A DNA stretch of 36,866 nucleotides from Bacteroidota bacterium (GTDB lineage Bacteria > Bacteroidota > Rhodothermia > Rhodothermales > UBA10348), in assembly GCA_022571255.1 (NCBI GenBank), contig JACZYD010000017.1, forward strand, positions 1-36,866, given 5' to 3'. Shown one piece after another: positions 29,533-36,866 of this stretch. How positions within the stretch are numbered: position 1 is the stretch's first letter; every line of letters starts with the position of its first letter. A program made the position numbers and the translations under genes. The notes under the pieces are model-generated. The model searched no databases. It saw nothing but the letters and a program-made list of their open reading frames with translations, and was not told the origin of the DNA.

Positions 29533-30266
29533 GTGTTTTCGTTGAGCTGCACATGTACGATGACCTTCTCTCGAAAATAAGGCTGATTATTAAAAAGTTC
29601 ATCCACGGACAGGACGGTCACCAACAGATCAGGGTACCAATCCTGCAGGATTTTGATCTCTTCAGCGAGATCACCTCCTTTTAAACAGATCAGACCTGGC
29701 GGCCAGAATGAGGTCCCGCCTTGTCCGCTGTCGCAATCTTTGGCGACGCTGCCTTTTTGAATACGCGCTACCTGGCTGTGCCATTTCCAGAGCGTACTCA
29801 ATGGCACCGTCGCTCTCGACACGGAAAACTCAGCATTTTCGTGATAGTCCTCGGCGCGAGAGTGACAGACGGAAACATTTCTGATGGACAGTCGCCGGAC
29901 AATGGCCTCGACAACCTGCATCTTTTTGCCCACTTTGTCCAGCGCTGTGACCTGCACGGACGGAAAGATGACAGCAAGCGGAATCGCGGGCAGGCCTCCG
30001 CCTGATCCCCAGTCCACAATGTGCACATCCGGCGGAAAATCACGGCAGGCTATCGCCAGAGAATGTTGAATATGATGTTGAAAGAAATGGTTTTCGGCTG
30101 ATCTCGATACCAGATTGTGCTTACGGTTGAACGACAAAAGAGCCGTTTCATACGATTTGAGCAACTTTGTATGCTTTTTAATAGACCTTGCAACACGTTC
30201 CTTCTCTGACGCGGATACCGACAGGTATTGGACGCCGGATATACCGTATGGGGCTTTCAGGACCAT
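29529..30266 (-). CDS. rsmG: 16S rRNA (guanine(527)-N7)-methyltransferase
   Basis: RsmG (GidB) methylates G527 in the 530 loop of 16S rRNA using SAM. The protein of about 245 residues has the family's N-terminal helices (LSFNRKHNLVSRS). Its SAM site is VDWGSGGGLPAIPLAVIFP with VTALDKVGKKMQVVEAI, and it has FSVSRATVPLSTLWKW further on. I chose the ATG at 30266. The frame is open to 30353, but that extension would overlap the mnmG end and read through a parS site. The gene follows mnmG by 28 bases, all but one dozen of which is parS. Unusually, the next gene is a WYL regulator rather than parA and parB, which often follow rsmG. Confidence 0.93.
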   Translation of the reverse strand: MVLKAPYGISGVQYLSVSASEKERVARSIKKHTKLLKSYETALLSFNRKHNLVSRSAENHFFQHHIQHSLAIACRDFPPDVHIVDWGSGGGLPAIPLAVIFPSVQVTALDKVGKKMQVVEAIVRRLSIRNVSVCHSRAEDYHENAEFSVSRATVPLSTLWKWHSQVARIQKGSVAKDCDSGQGGTSFWPPGLICLKGGDLAEEIKILQDWYPDLLVTVLSVDELFNNQPYFREKVIVHVQLNENT

Positions 30267-30278
30267 GGTCACACGCAA

Positions 30279-30294
30279 TGTTTCACGTGAAACA
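30279..30294. promoter_or_regulatory. parS: parS partition site in the mnmG-rsmG gap
   Basis: This is a second exact TGTTTCACGTGAAACA, again extended to the 18-base ATGTTTCACGTGAAACAT (30278-30295). It lies directly against the mnmG stop codon, with one base of the extended palindrome being the last base of that codon. It is 5.2 kb from the first copy. parS in or near rsmG is seen in other phyla, so the placement fits a conserved origin-proximal site. Confidence 0.95.
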
Positions 30295-32253
30295 TCAGGC
30301 TTCGACCACCGACTGTTCGGATCGGGCAGAACGCTCGGTTGTTTCGATCTCATGGTCCAGCGAGGGCAATGTAAATGTATCCCGTTGCAGCAGTATCAGA
30401 AGAACAGAGATATCTGCAGGGCTCACGCCACTTATGCGAGAAGCCTGTCCTATATTTTCGGGTCGTATTCTGGAAAGTTTCTGTCGCGCCTCTATCGAAA
30501 TATTCCGTACCGAGTCGAAATCGAAGCCCTCTGGAATCTTCCTGGACTCCATTTTTCTGGTTTTGGCTACCAGAGCCGATTCTCGCTCGAGGTATCCGGC
30601 ATATTTCAGCTCAATTTCCACGAGCGTCTCGGATGCCTCGATACCCGGCGCTTCAACGACGAGCTCCGCGCGTCTTTCAATATGGTCTATCAGAGCCGAC
30701 AGACCAACCTGCGGCCGAACCGCCAATCGCGCGATACGCTCGGGCTGTTTGATGGCCGACGTACCGGCGGCCTCAAGAAAAGAGTTCACCGAATCAGGCG
30801 AAACGTTTTCCCGCTCAATATTTGCTCTCGTCTGTTCAACCGCGTGTCGTCTGAGCTCCATTCTTCGCATTCTTGCTTCATCTACAAGCCCTATTTCGTA
30901 TCCGATCGGGGTCAGCCGGCGATCCGCGTTGTCCTGACGAAGCAAAATGCGGTGTTCTGCGCGAGAGGTAAACATCCGGTATGGTTCGTCCGTGCCTTTG
31001 GCCACGAGGTCGTCGATTAAAACACCGATGTATGCCTGATCCCGTCGCAGTACGACAGGCGCTTGACCATTCAGCATTCGCGAAGCATTTATTCCAGCCA
31101 TTAATCCTTGTGCTGCGGCCTCTTCGTAGCCTGTTGTCCCATTGATCTGACCCGCGAAATAAAGTCTTTCGACATTTTTTGTCTCGAGACTATACCGAAT
31201 CTGATAAGGGGGGAAATAATCATACTCAATCGCGTATCCCGGCCTTATCAAGTGCACATGCTCGAGTCCTCTCGTCCTTCGCAATGCGTCGATCTGAACC
31301 TGTTCCGGGAGACTGGTTGAAAATCCGTTGACGTAAACCTCTTCCGTTTTCCAACCCTCAGGCTCAAGAAATAACTGGTGCTGACTTTTTTCGGCAAATC
31401 GATCGATTTTCTCTTCTATCGATGGGCAATACCTCGGACCCTGTCCCTTAATCTTTCCTGCAAACATGGGGCTCCGATCGAAACCGGTTCTCAGCACATC
31501 GTGAACGGATGGGTTGGTATACGTGAGCCAGCAACTTCGCTGGCGCGTCGGAAGAGCGTCGGTCATGAACGAAAATGGACTCGGATCCGGATCGCCCGGC
31601 TGTTCTTCGATAAGATCGTAGTTTATGGTTCGACCGTCAATTCTGGGTGGCGTTCCTGTCTTCAATCTGCCGCTTTCAAACCCGAGATCATGGAGCGTAG
31701 CCGTCAATCCTCTGGAAGCAGTCTCTCCCATGCGACCTCCTCCGAATTGTTTTTCACCCACATGAATGGTTCCGTTCATGAACGTACCGTTTGTGAGTAT
31801 CACTGCCCGGGCGCGGATGTCGCGACCAAGCCGTGTGCGAACTCCTTCCACACCGGATTGAGATACCAGTAAGTCCGTCACCATGTCCGCTCGCATCGAA
31901 AGTTTTTGAATCGATTCGAGATCTTGCCGGACGGCATTCGCATAAAGGATCCGGTCGCACTGTGCGCGGGGCGACCAGACCGCAGGCCCCTTGCGTTTAT
32001 TCAACATGCGAAACTGGATTCCTGCCCGGTCGGTAACGCGACCCATGAGCCCTCCGAGCGCATCAATTTCCCGTGCTATCTGCCCTTTACCGATTCCTCC
32101 TATGGCCGGATTACATGACATTCTTCCGATCGCCTCAAGGTTCATCGTGATCAGTAATGTCTTGGCTCCCATTCTCGCAGACGCAGCGGCAGCCTCTGAC
32201 CCTGCGTGACCACCGCCTACTACTATTATATCGTATTCGACTATATCCACCAT
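30295..32253 (-). CDS. mnmG: tRNA uridine-34 carboxymethylaminomethyl synthesis protein MnmG
   Basis: MnmG (GidA) with MnmE installs carboxymethylaminomethyl groups at the wobble uridine of several tRNAs, using FAD, NADH and methylene-tetrahydrofolate. The 652 residues begin at ATG 32253 (MVDIVEYDIIVVGGGHAG), with the FAD dinucleotide site at once. Family signatures include MSCNPAIGGIGKGQIAREID, GPRYCPSIEEKI, VNGFSTSLP and GQINGTTGYEEAAAQGL. The C-terminal helical domain that contacts MnmE and tRNA is present and ends with SEQSVVEA. An upstream in-frame ATG at 32367 would overlap mnmE and is not used. The gap from mnmE is ten bases, so the two partners are cotranscribed. Length is slightly above the family's 620-630. 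Confidence 0.96.
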   Translation of the reverse strand: MVDIVEYDIIVVGGGHAGSEAAAASARMGAKTLLITMNLEAIGRMSCNPAIGGIGKGQIAREIDALGGLMGRVTDRAGIQFRMLNKRKGPAVWSPRAQCDRILYANAVRQDLESIQKLSMRADMVTDLLVSQSGVEGVRTRLGRDIRARAVILTNGTFMNGTIHVGEKQFGGGRMGETASRGLTATLHDLGFESGRLKTGTPPRIDGRTINYDLIEEQPGDPDPSPFSFMTDALPTRQRSCWLTYTNPSVHDVLRTGFDRSPMFAGKIKGQGPRYCPSIEEKIDRFAEKSQHQLFLEPEGWKTEEVYVNGFSTSLPEQVQIDALRRTRGLEHVHLIRPGYAIEYDYFPPYQIRYSLETKNVERLYFAGQINGTTGYEEAAAQGLMAGINASRMLNGQAPVVLRRDQAYIGVLIDDLVAKGTDEPYRMFTSRAEHRILLRQDNADRRLTPIGYEIGLVDEARMRRMELRRHAVEQTRANIERENVSPDSVNSFLEAAGTSAIKQPERIARLAVRPQVGLSALIDHIERRAELVVEAPGIEASETLVEIELKYAGYLERESALVAKTRKMESRKIPEGFDFDSVRNISIEARQKLSRIRPENIGQASRISGVSPADISVLLILLQRDTFTLPSLDHEIETTERSARSEQSVVEA

Positions 32254-32263
32254 TGTCAGATTA

Positions 32264-33781
32264 TTATTTTCCGATACAGAATTCAGAAAATATGTGACTG
32301 AGCACATCCTCATTGGTCGTCGCTCCCGTGATAGCTCCCAGCTCAAACATGGCCGTACGTAATTCAAGTGAAAGGATATCTCCTGACGCTGACGACTCCC
32401 AGGCTTGTGATGCGTTCCCGACTGCGGTCAACGCACGCTGGAGGTGGTCGCGGTGGCGCAGATTGGTTAGTATCGGAGCAGCTTCATCAAGAATCCAATC
32501 ACCCCGAAGAGAATCAATCAGCTCTGTGAGGACAGGCAAAAGGATCGTCTCGTCGGATTGTGCCTCCTTGGCACTGATAAATCTGGTTTGATATGCAAGA
32601 ATGTCCGTCTCGATATTATTCGTTTTGTCGGCCTGCATTGCGCCGGCCCGTGTGCTGTCGGCCTGCATCGTGCCGGTCTGTGTAGTGTCGGCCTGCATTG
32701 CGCCGGCCCGTGTGCTGTCGGCCTCTATCGCGCCGGCCTGCTTAACGCGTAGAAGATCCACTTTGTTTGCAAATACCTTGATGACGAGATCTGGTCTTTC
32801 GGATCGCATTCGCGCGAGAAAGTCCTTCTCGTCCTGATCTAACCCGATCAATGCATCAAAAACATAAAATAGAGCATCCGCGTGTCTTATCGATTCTTTG
32901 GCCCGGCGCACACCTTCTGCCTCGATTGCGTCCTGCGTGTCACGAAGGCCCGCGGTATCCCGGAACCGGATTCTGAGGCCGTCAAATTCGACTTCGGCCT
33001 CAATTTCGTCTCGCGTTGTCCCGGGCACATCAGATACGATGGCACGTTCATATCCGACCAGGGCATTCAGCAGGGTAGACTTGCCCGCGTTGGGCCGACC
33101 ACCTATCACGACCTGAATTCCGTCTCGGATCAAGGCGCCGAAACGATACGATTCGAGCAAACTGGTAAATAGAGCCTGGCTTTTTTTGAAAAGCTGCGTA
33201 AGCCGATCAGGTGAAGCAAACTCGACGTCTTCTTCGGAAAAATCCAGTTCCAGTTCAATGGCCGCGCAAAGATCCAGCATTTCTGATCGAATTGCCTCAA
33301 GTTCAACCGAATAACCACCCTTCAGCTGGGCAAGTGAGCTCTCCTGTGCCCTCCTGGACGAGGCATCTATGATGTTTGCCACGGCTTCGGCCTGGGACAG
33401 ATCCATCCGGCCATTCAGAAATCCGCGTTTCGTAAATTCTCCAGGTTGAGCGGGCCTTGCCCCGGCTTCAATAAGGCTCTGTATGATCCGGGCGGCCGCA
33501 TAATCACCGCCGTGACAGGTGATTTCAACCACATTTTCACCCGTTACGGAGTGCGGCGCAAGAAAAACCGAAACAACAACCTGATCGATTTCTTCTTTCT
33601 TTGACGTGGAAATAAAGCCTACTGCAAGGGTATGAGAGCCGATTTCCTGGATCGCAATGCCCGGAAAACACGAACCAGCGATATCCAGAGAAGCCGGTCC
33701 TGACAGCCTCACAATCGCCAGTGCGGCTACGCCTCTGGCCGTAGCGAGTGCAACAATGGTATCGTCATCCACCTGTCGCAT
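32264..33781 (-). CDS. mnmE: tRNA modification GTPase MnmE with a repeat insertion in the G domain
   Basis: MnmE is the dimeric GTPase partner of MnmG. The 505 residues have the N-terminal tetrahydrofolate-binding domain (DDDTIVALATARGVAALAIV; LNGRMDLSQAEAVANIID). The G domain has Walker A GGRPNAGKSTLLNAL near 228, the G2/K-loop segment SDVPGTTRDEIE, DTAGLRDT (about 275) and NKVD (about 336). SAKE, the G5 motif, is near 401. The C-terminal CIGK with the essential cysteine is intact. Between NKVD and SAKE lies an extra stretch of about 40 residues made of 10-residue repeats (MQADSTRAGA-like) encoded by a 30-bp tandem repeat. This makes the protein about 45-50 residues longer than usual. All catalytic motifs remain, so it is probably active with an exposed disordered loop. 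Start ATG at 33781. Confidence 0.95.
   Translation of the reverse strand: MRQVDDDTIVALATARGVAALAIVRLSGPASLDIAGSCFPGIAIQEIGSHTLAVGFISTSKKEEIDQVVVSVFLAPHSVTGENVVEITCHGGDYAAARIIQSLIEAGARPAQPGEFTKRGFLNGRMDLSQAEAVANIIDASSRRAQESSLAQLKGGYSVELEAIRSEMLDLCAAIELELDFSEEDVEFASPDRLTQLFKKSQALFTSLLESYRFGALIRDGIQVVIGGRPNAGKSTLLNALVGYERAIVSDVPGTTRDEIEAEVEFDGLRIRFRDTAGLRDTQDAIEAEGVRRAKESIRHADALFYVFDALIGLDQDEKDFLARMRSERPDLVIKVFANKVDLLRVKQAGAIEADSTRAGAMQADTTQTGTMQADSTRAGAMQADKTNNIETDILAYQTRFISAKEAQSDETILLPVLTELIDSLRGDWILDEAAPILTNLRHRDHLQRALTAVGNASQAWESSASGDILSLELRTAMFELGAITGATTNEDVLSHIFSEFCIGK
32631..32750. repeat. four 30-bp in-frame tandem repeats inside mnmE
   Basis: Units lie at 32631-32660, 32661-32690, 32691-32720 and 32721-32750. 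The first and third are identical, the second differs at a few positions and the fourth is more diverged. Each begins GCCTnnATnGnGCCGG. Thirty bases keep the frame, adding ten residues per unit to residues about 344-383 of MnmE. The identity of units one and three suggests recent duplication of a two-unit block. Confidence 0.95.
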
Positions 33782-33792
33782 CGGAAGTCAGA

Positions 33793-35619
33793 TTACCACC
33801 CTTTGCGCGAAGCGGGACGGCCTTTCGCCCGGGCGGATTTAGTGTGCCTGGTTCGTTTTCCCACTCCCTTACGGCGAGAATTATTCTCTGTTTCATCGGG
33901 CTCTGCGGCAGATTCTGCTTTCTGCTGACTTGCAATCAACTTTTGCTGTATAGCCGTAAGCACATTATAACAGAGGTAATAAAGGCTAAGACCAGAAGCG
34001 AACTTATTGAAAATCACGGAGATGAATACAGGCATTACATACATGAATATCTTGGCCTGAACCGCGCTTCCAGAAGTCGGTGTAAACTGCATCTGCACGG
34101 CCATGGACAGTCCCATCAAAAGCGTAAAACCAGCCACGAAGTTCCCGTACATGGGAATAGTGAATGGTAAGTTCATGATGATATCCGGAGCAGACAGATC
34201 AGTAGCCCATAAAAAGCCCTGCTGTCGCAGCGCAATCGACTGAGGCAGGAACTGCCACAGGGCAATGATGATCGGGTACTGAAGAAACATAGGCAGACAA
34301 CCTCCGAGCGGATTGACACCCGTTTCCTTATACATCTTCATCGTCGCCTGCTGCTGCTTTTGCGGATCGTTGGCATATTTCTCCTTTATGGCCTCCATCC
34401 GGGGCTGCAGTTCCTTCATCCTGGCCATGCTCTTGAATGACTTCTTCGTCAGCGGATACAGAAGTACTTTAATCAGAATCGAGAAAATGATGATGACCAG
34501 GCCATAATTGGGTAACCATCCACCCAGAAGTGCGAAGATGGGAATGAAAAAATATTTTGCGAGGGGACGAGTTACCGTTTCGAAGAAATCCCAGCCAAAA
34601 TCGACGGTATCATAAAGACCAAGATCATACCGGTCGATCCGATTCATCTCCATGGGTCCCACGTATATACGAAATTTTCCGGGGCCATTCAGATCGAGCG
34701 GAACCAAAATACTCGCCACAAAATCCAAACGCAGCAGGGGATCTTCGATTTCCAATTGTCGCTCACCGATCAAGTCCGATCCCCGCGTGGGTACGTCGGG
34801 GATGATAGCCGCGATAAAATACTTGTTCTTGACAGCGACCCAGTCAATATCACCCCGATACGATCCCTCCAGGTAAGAATCCGATGTGAGAACCAGTTTT
34901 TCCACTTCACCCCCGGTGCGAACGAAAGCCCCCGAATGTTGCGTCTCGAGCTCATGATTTCCTTCTGTAAAGGGAAGTCCTCCGTTCCATTGCAGTTCGT
35001 AGCCATGCAGAGCGATAAAGGTCTCCGCATTTTCCTGCTCGATAGAGAGTTTTATTTCGTATGTGCCCGGTTCGAACGTGTACCGAAATGTCAGCGTGCC
35101 TTCGCCGATCACGGTCGTGAATTTCAGGTCCTGAGGATCATCGCGGAGAACCATGCGGCTCGCAGAATAGTCCGTCTCAAACACGAAAGAGCGCGTGTCA
35201 TAAATACGATTACCGGGTGTCGTGAAAACCATTGACAACGCACCTTCCTTCGTAGAATCGATCATCTCCACGTGCGAGTCTTCTTCAAACTTTTTGTATT
35301 CCTTCAGTTTGAAAGAAAGAAGCGTACCGCCACGAGTCGAGAATACGGCTGTGTACAGGTCATTTTCGACCGTAATTTCCCGAATCACTCCATCCTGTGT
35401 ACCGAGAATTGTGGAATCGCCTTCAACAATCTCAGGAACACTGCCTGGCACCTGTAACTCTTTTGGAGGTTGAATTGTATCGTCGTCCGGAAGAAATCGA
35501 TTGTCTTCCCGTCCTGCATCCGGCGGCACTTCAACTGGACGATCCGGTGTGAGGAACGTCATCCAGACGACTATGATCAGGGCAATCAGGATCGTCGCTG
35601 TAATTACATTTCTATCCAC
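33793..35619 (-). CDS. yidC: membrane protein insertase YidC
   Basis: YidC inserts and folds inner-membrane proteins, alone or with SecYEG. The 608 residues start at GTG 35619 (MDRNVITATILIALIIVVWM) with the N-terminal membrane helix at about 5-23. A large periplasmic domain follows to about residue 350, with beta-rich segments such as VVIGEGTLTFRYTFEPGTYE (approximate). The conserved insertase core follows, with YGLVIIIFSILIKVLLYPLT and the cytoplasmic hairpin KSFKSMARMKELQPRMEAIK. MYKETGVNPLGGCLPMFLQY and YLCYNVLTAIQQKLI follow. The hydrophilic-groove arginine expected in the first core helix region is not checked by alignment. The basic tail (KRTRHTKSARAKGRPASRKG) probably contacts ribosomes, as in other long-tailed forms. 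It lies 11 bases before mnmE. Confidence 0.95.
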   Translation of the reverse strand: MDRNVITATILIALIIVVWMTFLTPDRPVEVPPDAGREDNRFLPDDDTIQPPKELQVPGSVPEIVEGDSTILGTQDGVIREITVENDLYTAVFSTRGGTLLSFKLKEYKKFEEDSHVEMIDSTKEGALSMVFTTPGNRIYDTRSFVFETDYSASRMVLRDDPQDLKFTTVIGEGTLTFRYTFEPGTYEIKLSIEQENAETFIALHGYELQWNGGLPFTEGNHELETQHSGAFVRTGGEVEKLVLTSDSYLEGSYRGDIDWVAVKNKYFIAAIIPDVPTRGSDLIGERQLEIEDPLLRLDFVASILVPLDLNGPGKFRIYVGPMEMNRIDRYDLGLYDTVDFGWDFFETVTRPLAKYFFIPIFALLGGWLPNYGLVIIIFSILIKVLLYPLTKKSFKSMARMKELQPRMEAIKEKYANDPQKQQQATMKMYKETGVNPLGGCLPMFLQYPIIIALWQFLPQSIALRQQGFLWATDLSAPDIIMNLPFTIPMYGNFVAGFTLLMGLSMAVQMQFTPTSGSAVQAKIFMYVMPVFISVIFNKFASGLSLYYLCYNVLTAIQQKLIASQQKAESAAEPDETENNSRRKGVGKRTRHTKSARAKGRPASRKGW

Positions 35620-35768
35620 GGGAAATTTTTTTAGGGCGGAACGAACCGCTGGATGAGAGGAGAGAAAGGGTGATATTCAGGTCGTGCGGGTGAGTCTGAA
35701 TCTGGTTTCGGGTCTGGTTTGTATCGCGGTACGGTCTCGTCTGTATCAGGGCGTACCCGTACGTTAGG
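35620..35768. other. spacer where yidD is usually found, with degenerate repeats
   Basis: Many genomes have yidD between rnpA and yidC. Here there are only 149 bases, too few for the roughly 70-codon gene, and no HCxxxPSCSxY-like signature is seen. Two imperfect copies beginning GGTCTnGTnTGTATC lie at 35711-35732 and 35733-35756. A palindromic stretch CGTACCCGTACG is at about 35752-35763. Confidence 0.6.
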
Positions 35769-36281
35769 TTATCGTGGCTGTTCCGTTTTATGTTCAGTCA
35801 TCATTGACGTCATACCTTCGCCCGTTGCCGCTGCACTTTCTCGCTGGACAAGCTTTAAAAGAGCGTCACGGAATGCGTTTCGCAGCTCTTCGGGAGTAGC
35901 CAGGTTGTGCCTGAGAACTACCATCAGGATAACACGCGTATCAGTCTGACTCAGCGCGCTTTCAATTCGAGTACGGTTCAATCGATATTCTTCCCTTAAC
36001 AGGCGTTTTATTCGATTTCGCGTGACGGCGTTTCCAGCGGATCTACCGATCGCAAATCCGATCTGAACAGGGACCGTCGAGTCGATTTCCACAGCCGAAA
36101 CTCTTCTGTACAAAATGCGCACCGCACCGGAACTCATTATGCGCGAATCAGCTCGCGTACGGTCAAATAATGATTGGATCAGTCTCCGCCTTTTCAAACG
36201 ACGTGAACGCGGAAACGTGTGCGTCTCAATTTCGCCCCTGCCGCGGGATGCCTTTCGATATACCTTTGAGGATGCCGACAC
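35769..36281 (-). CDS. rnpA: ribonuclease P protein component
   Basis: RnpA is the basic protein subunit of RNase P, which trims the 5' leader of tRNA precursors. The signature helix is RNRIKRLLREEYRLNR near residue 88-103, preceded by the strand VQIGFAIGRSAGNAVT. The N-terminal HTFPRSRRLKRRRLIQSLFD matches the family start region. The start is GTG at 36281, six bases from the rpmH stop, which fits the usual overlap of the two genes. At 170 residues it is longer than the typical 110-130. The excess is a 20-residue basic N-terminal lead and a C-terminal tail with no family equivalent that I recognise (after about residue 145). The tail runs toward the degenerate repeats of the yidC spacer. Confidence 0.92.
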   Translation of the reverse strand: MSASSKVYRKASRGRGEIETHTFPRSRRLKRRRLIQSLFDRTRADSRIMSSGAVRILYRRVSAVEIDSTVPVQIGFAIGRSAGNAVTRNRIKRLLREEYRLNRTRIESALSQTDTRVILMVVLRHNLATPEELRNAFRDALLKLVQRESAAATGEGMTSMMTEHKTEQPR

Positions 36282-36286
36282 GAGGG

Positions 36287-36442
36287 CTATTTTCGACTGC
36301 GGGTATCGCTGACCGTCAGGTTTTTGCGTCCCTTTGATCGGCGACGTGCCAGCAGATTACGACCGTTTTTTGTTGCCATCCGGGAGCGGAAACCATGCTT
36401 GTTTGCACGTTTACGACGACTTGGTTGGTAGGTGCGCTTCAT
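36287..36442 (-). CDS. rpmH: 50S ribosomal protein L34
   Basis: This 51-residue basic protein is read on the minus strand from ATG 36442 to TAG at 36287. It begins [20 protein letters not shown], the near-universal L34 N-terminus, and continues [21 protein letters not shown]34 is a small protein of the large ribosomal subunit. The C-terminal [10 protein letters not shown] tail is a few residues longer than the usual 44-46. It heads the rpmH-rnpA-yidC-mnmE-mnmG-rsmG run and is the standard neighbour of dnaA, which would be expected beyond the right edge. No Shine-Dalgarno is visible; the leader is A-rich (TTAAAAG). Confidence 0.97.
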   Translation of the reverse strand: MKRTYQPSRRKRANKHGFRSRMATKNGRNLLARRRSKGRKNLTVSDTRSRK

Positions 36443-36866
36443 CTTTTAATCTCTGAATCGGTTCTCTGACAGAATGTAACTGATAATCGACACAATTCCG
36501 CAGGTGTCGACCTATACCGTAGCCAAGAAATATAATGGTCGTTGCGACTGATTACCATATTCAGAAATCGACTTCATCAAAAACCTGCGCGGCAGCGTTT
36601 TCTTTGCGCATGCCTTGGATATTTGTCTTCTGCACTATCACGGCCGTCTTTTTCGGCTGAACCGAACCAGGTATAGATCCGTTTCAGAACAAAAGAAGAA
36701 CCTATTCTGTTTACTGTTTTCTCCATGAACACCCTAAAAGCCAGGTCCTGAGCGTTATTTCCGTGACACGTCGCCGCGCCGTGATTTCAAATCCGTCTGA
36801 TCCAAATGCGGTCATCGATGCCGTCGTCACCACAACGATTAGGAACTGCTTTGATTCGATTTTATT
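36443..36866. other. 424-base region upstream of rpmH, no gene or DnaA box recognised
   Basis: By gene order this is the rpmH-dnaA interval, where oriC often lies. I searched by eye on both strands for TTATNCACA-type DnaA boxes and found none, nor AT-rich 13-mers. The promoter of the rpmH run must be here. A frame opening at GTG 36763 on the plus strand stays open to the window end (at least 34 codons) but does not resemble the DnaA N-terminus, so I make no gene call for it. Origin function, if any, may lie further right. Confidence 0.5.

Noticed and set aside
36763-36866. Start of dnaA at the right edge
   Set aside because: The 34 visible codons do not resemble the DnaA N-terminal domain, although gene order would predict dnaA nearby.

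Overview
The window reads as a stretch of bacterial chromosome close to the replication origin. At the right end is the canonical minus-strand cluster rpmH, rnpA, yidC, mnmE, mnmG, rsmG. recF and gyrB lie within 30 kb of it, and two perfect copies of the chromosome-partition site parS (core TGTTTCACGTGAAACA) sit at 25035-25050 and 30279-30294. The organism looks like a member of the Bacteroidota/Rhodothermota/Balneolota (FCB) neighbourhood. The reasons are a BatA-type VWA membrane protein with the N-terminal double-membrane domain, a UvrA that lacks the cysteines of the peripheral zinc module as I recall for Bacteroidota UvrA, and mostly weak Shine-Dalgarno sequences with several GTG or TTG starts. 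This placement is tentative. No plasmid, phage or CRISPR signal and no rRNA or tRNA gene was seen.

Layout. Positions 1-11945 are minus strand. Read in the direction of transcription they are a BatA-like VWA protein, a small membrane protein, hflX, a CBS-pair protein, gyrB, a polyprenyl-phosphate-type GT2, a GT4, a membrane-tethered methyltransferase, and pyrG, which is cut by the window edge. gyrB, the two glycosyltransferases and the methyltransferase are packed with gaps of 22 bases or less. Positions 12138-17638 are plus strand: uvrA and two GT4 glycosyltransferases. An RND/MMPL exporter (minus) converges on them. A MaoC-type hydratase (plus) diverges from the exporter, and an M48 lipoprotein peptidase and recF (both minus) follow. 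murQ and mfd are plus strand. From 28555 to 36442 the minus-strand ribosome, tRNA-modification and membrane-insertion cluster runs back from rpmH to a WYL-domain regulator. The last 424 bases upstream of rpmH hold no recognisable gene and no DnaA box that I can find.

How the genes fit together. Most are housekeeping: DNA topology and repair (gyrB, uvrA, mfd, recF), tRNA modification (mnmE with mnmG), 16S rRNA methylation (rsmG), tRNA 5' maturation (rnpA), protein insertion (yidC), CTP synthesis (pyrG) and cell-wall sugar recovery (murQ). Two small envelope sets, gyrB-linked GT2/GT4/methyltransferase and GT4/GT4 next to an RND exporter, probably act on surface glycans or glycolipids.

The most unusual feature is the number of short tandem repeat arrays. 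Each has its own unit, with lengths of 15, 18, 22, about 26, 30, 31 and 65 bp. They sit at gene boundaries or in frame inside genes. One adds about 40 residues of 10-residue repeats to the GTPase domain of MnmE between its G4 and G5 motifs. Others form the last codons of HflX, the methyltransferase and the RND exporter. The 31-bp array by the methyltransferase resembles the repeated ends of IS21-family elements. I did not find a clear new multi-gene system. The repeat arrays, the parS pair and an apparent non-canonical start in hflX are the best leads.
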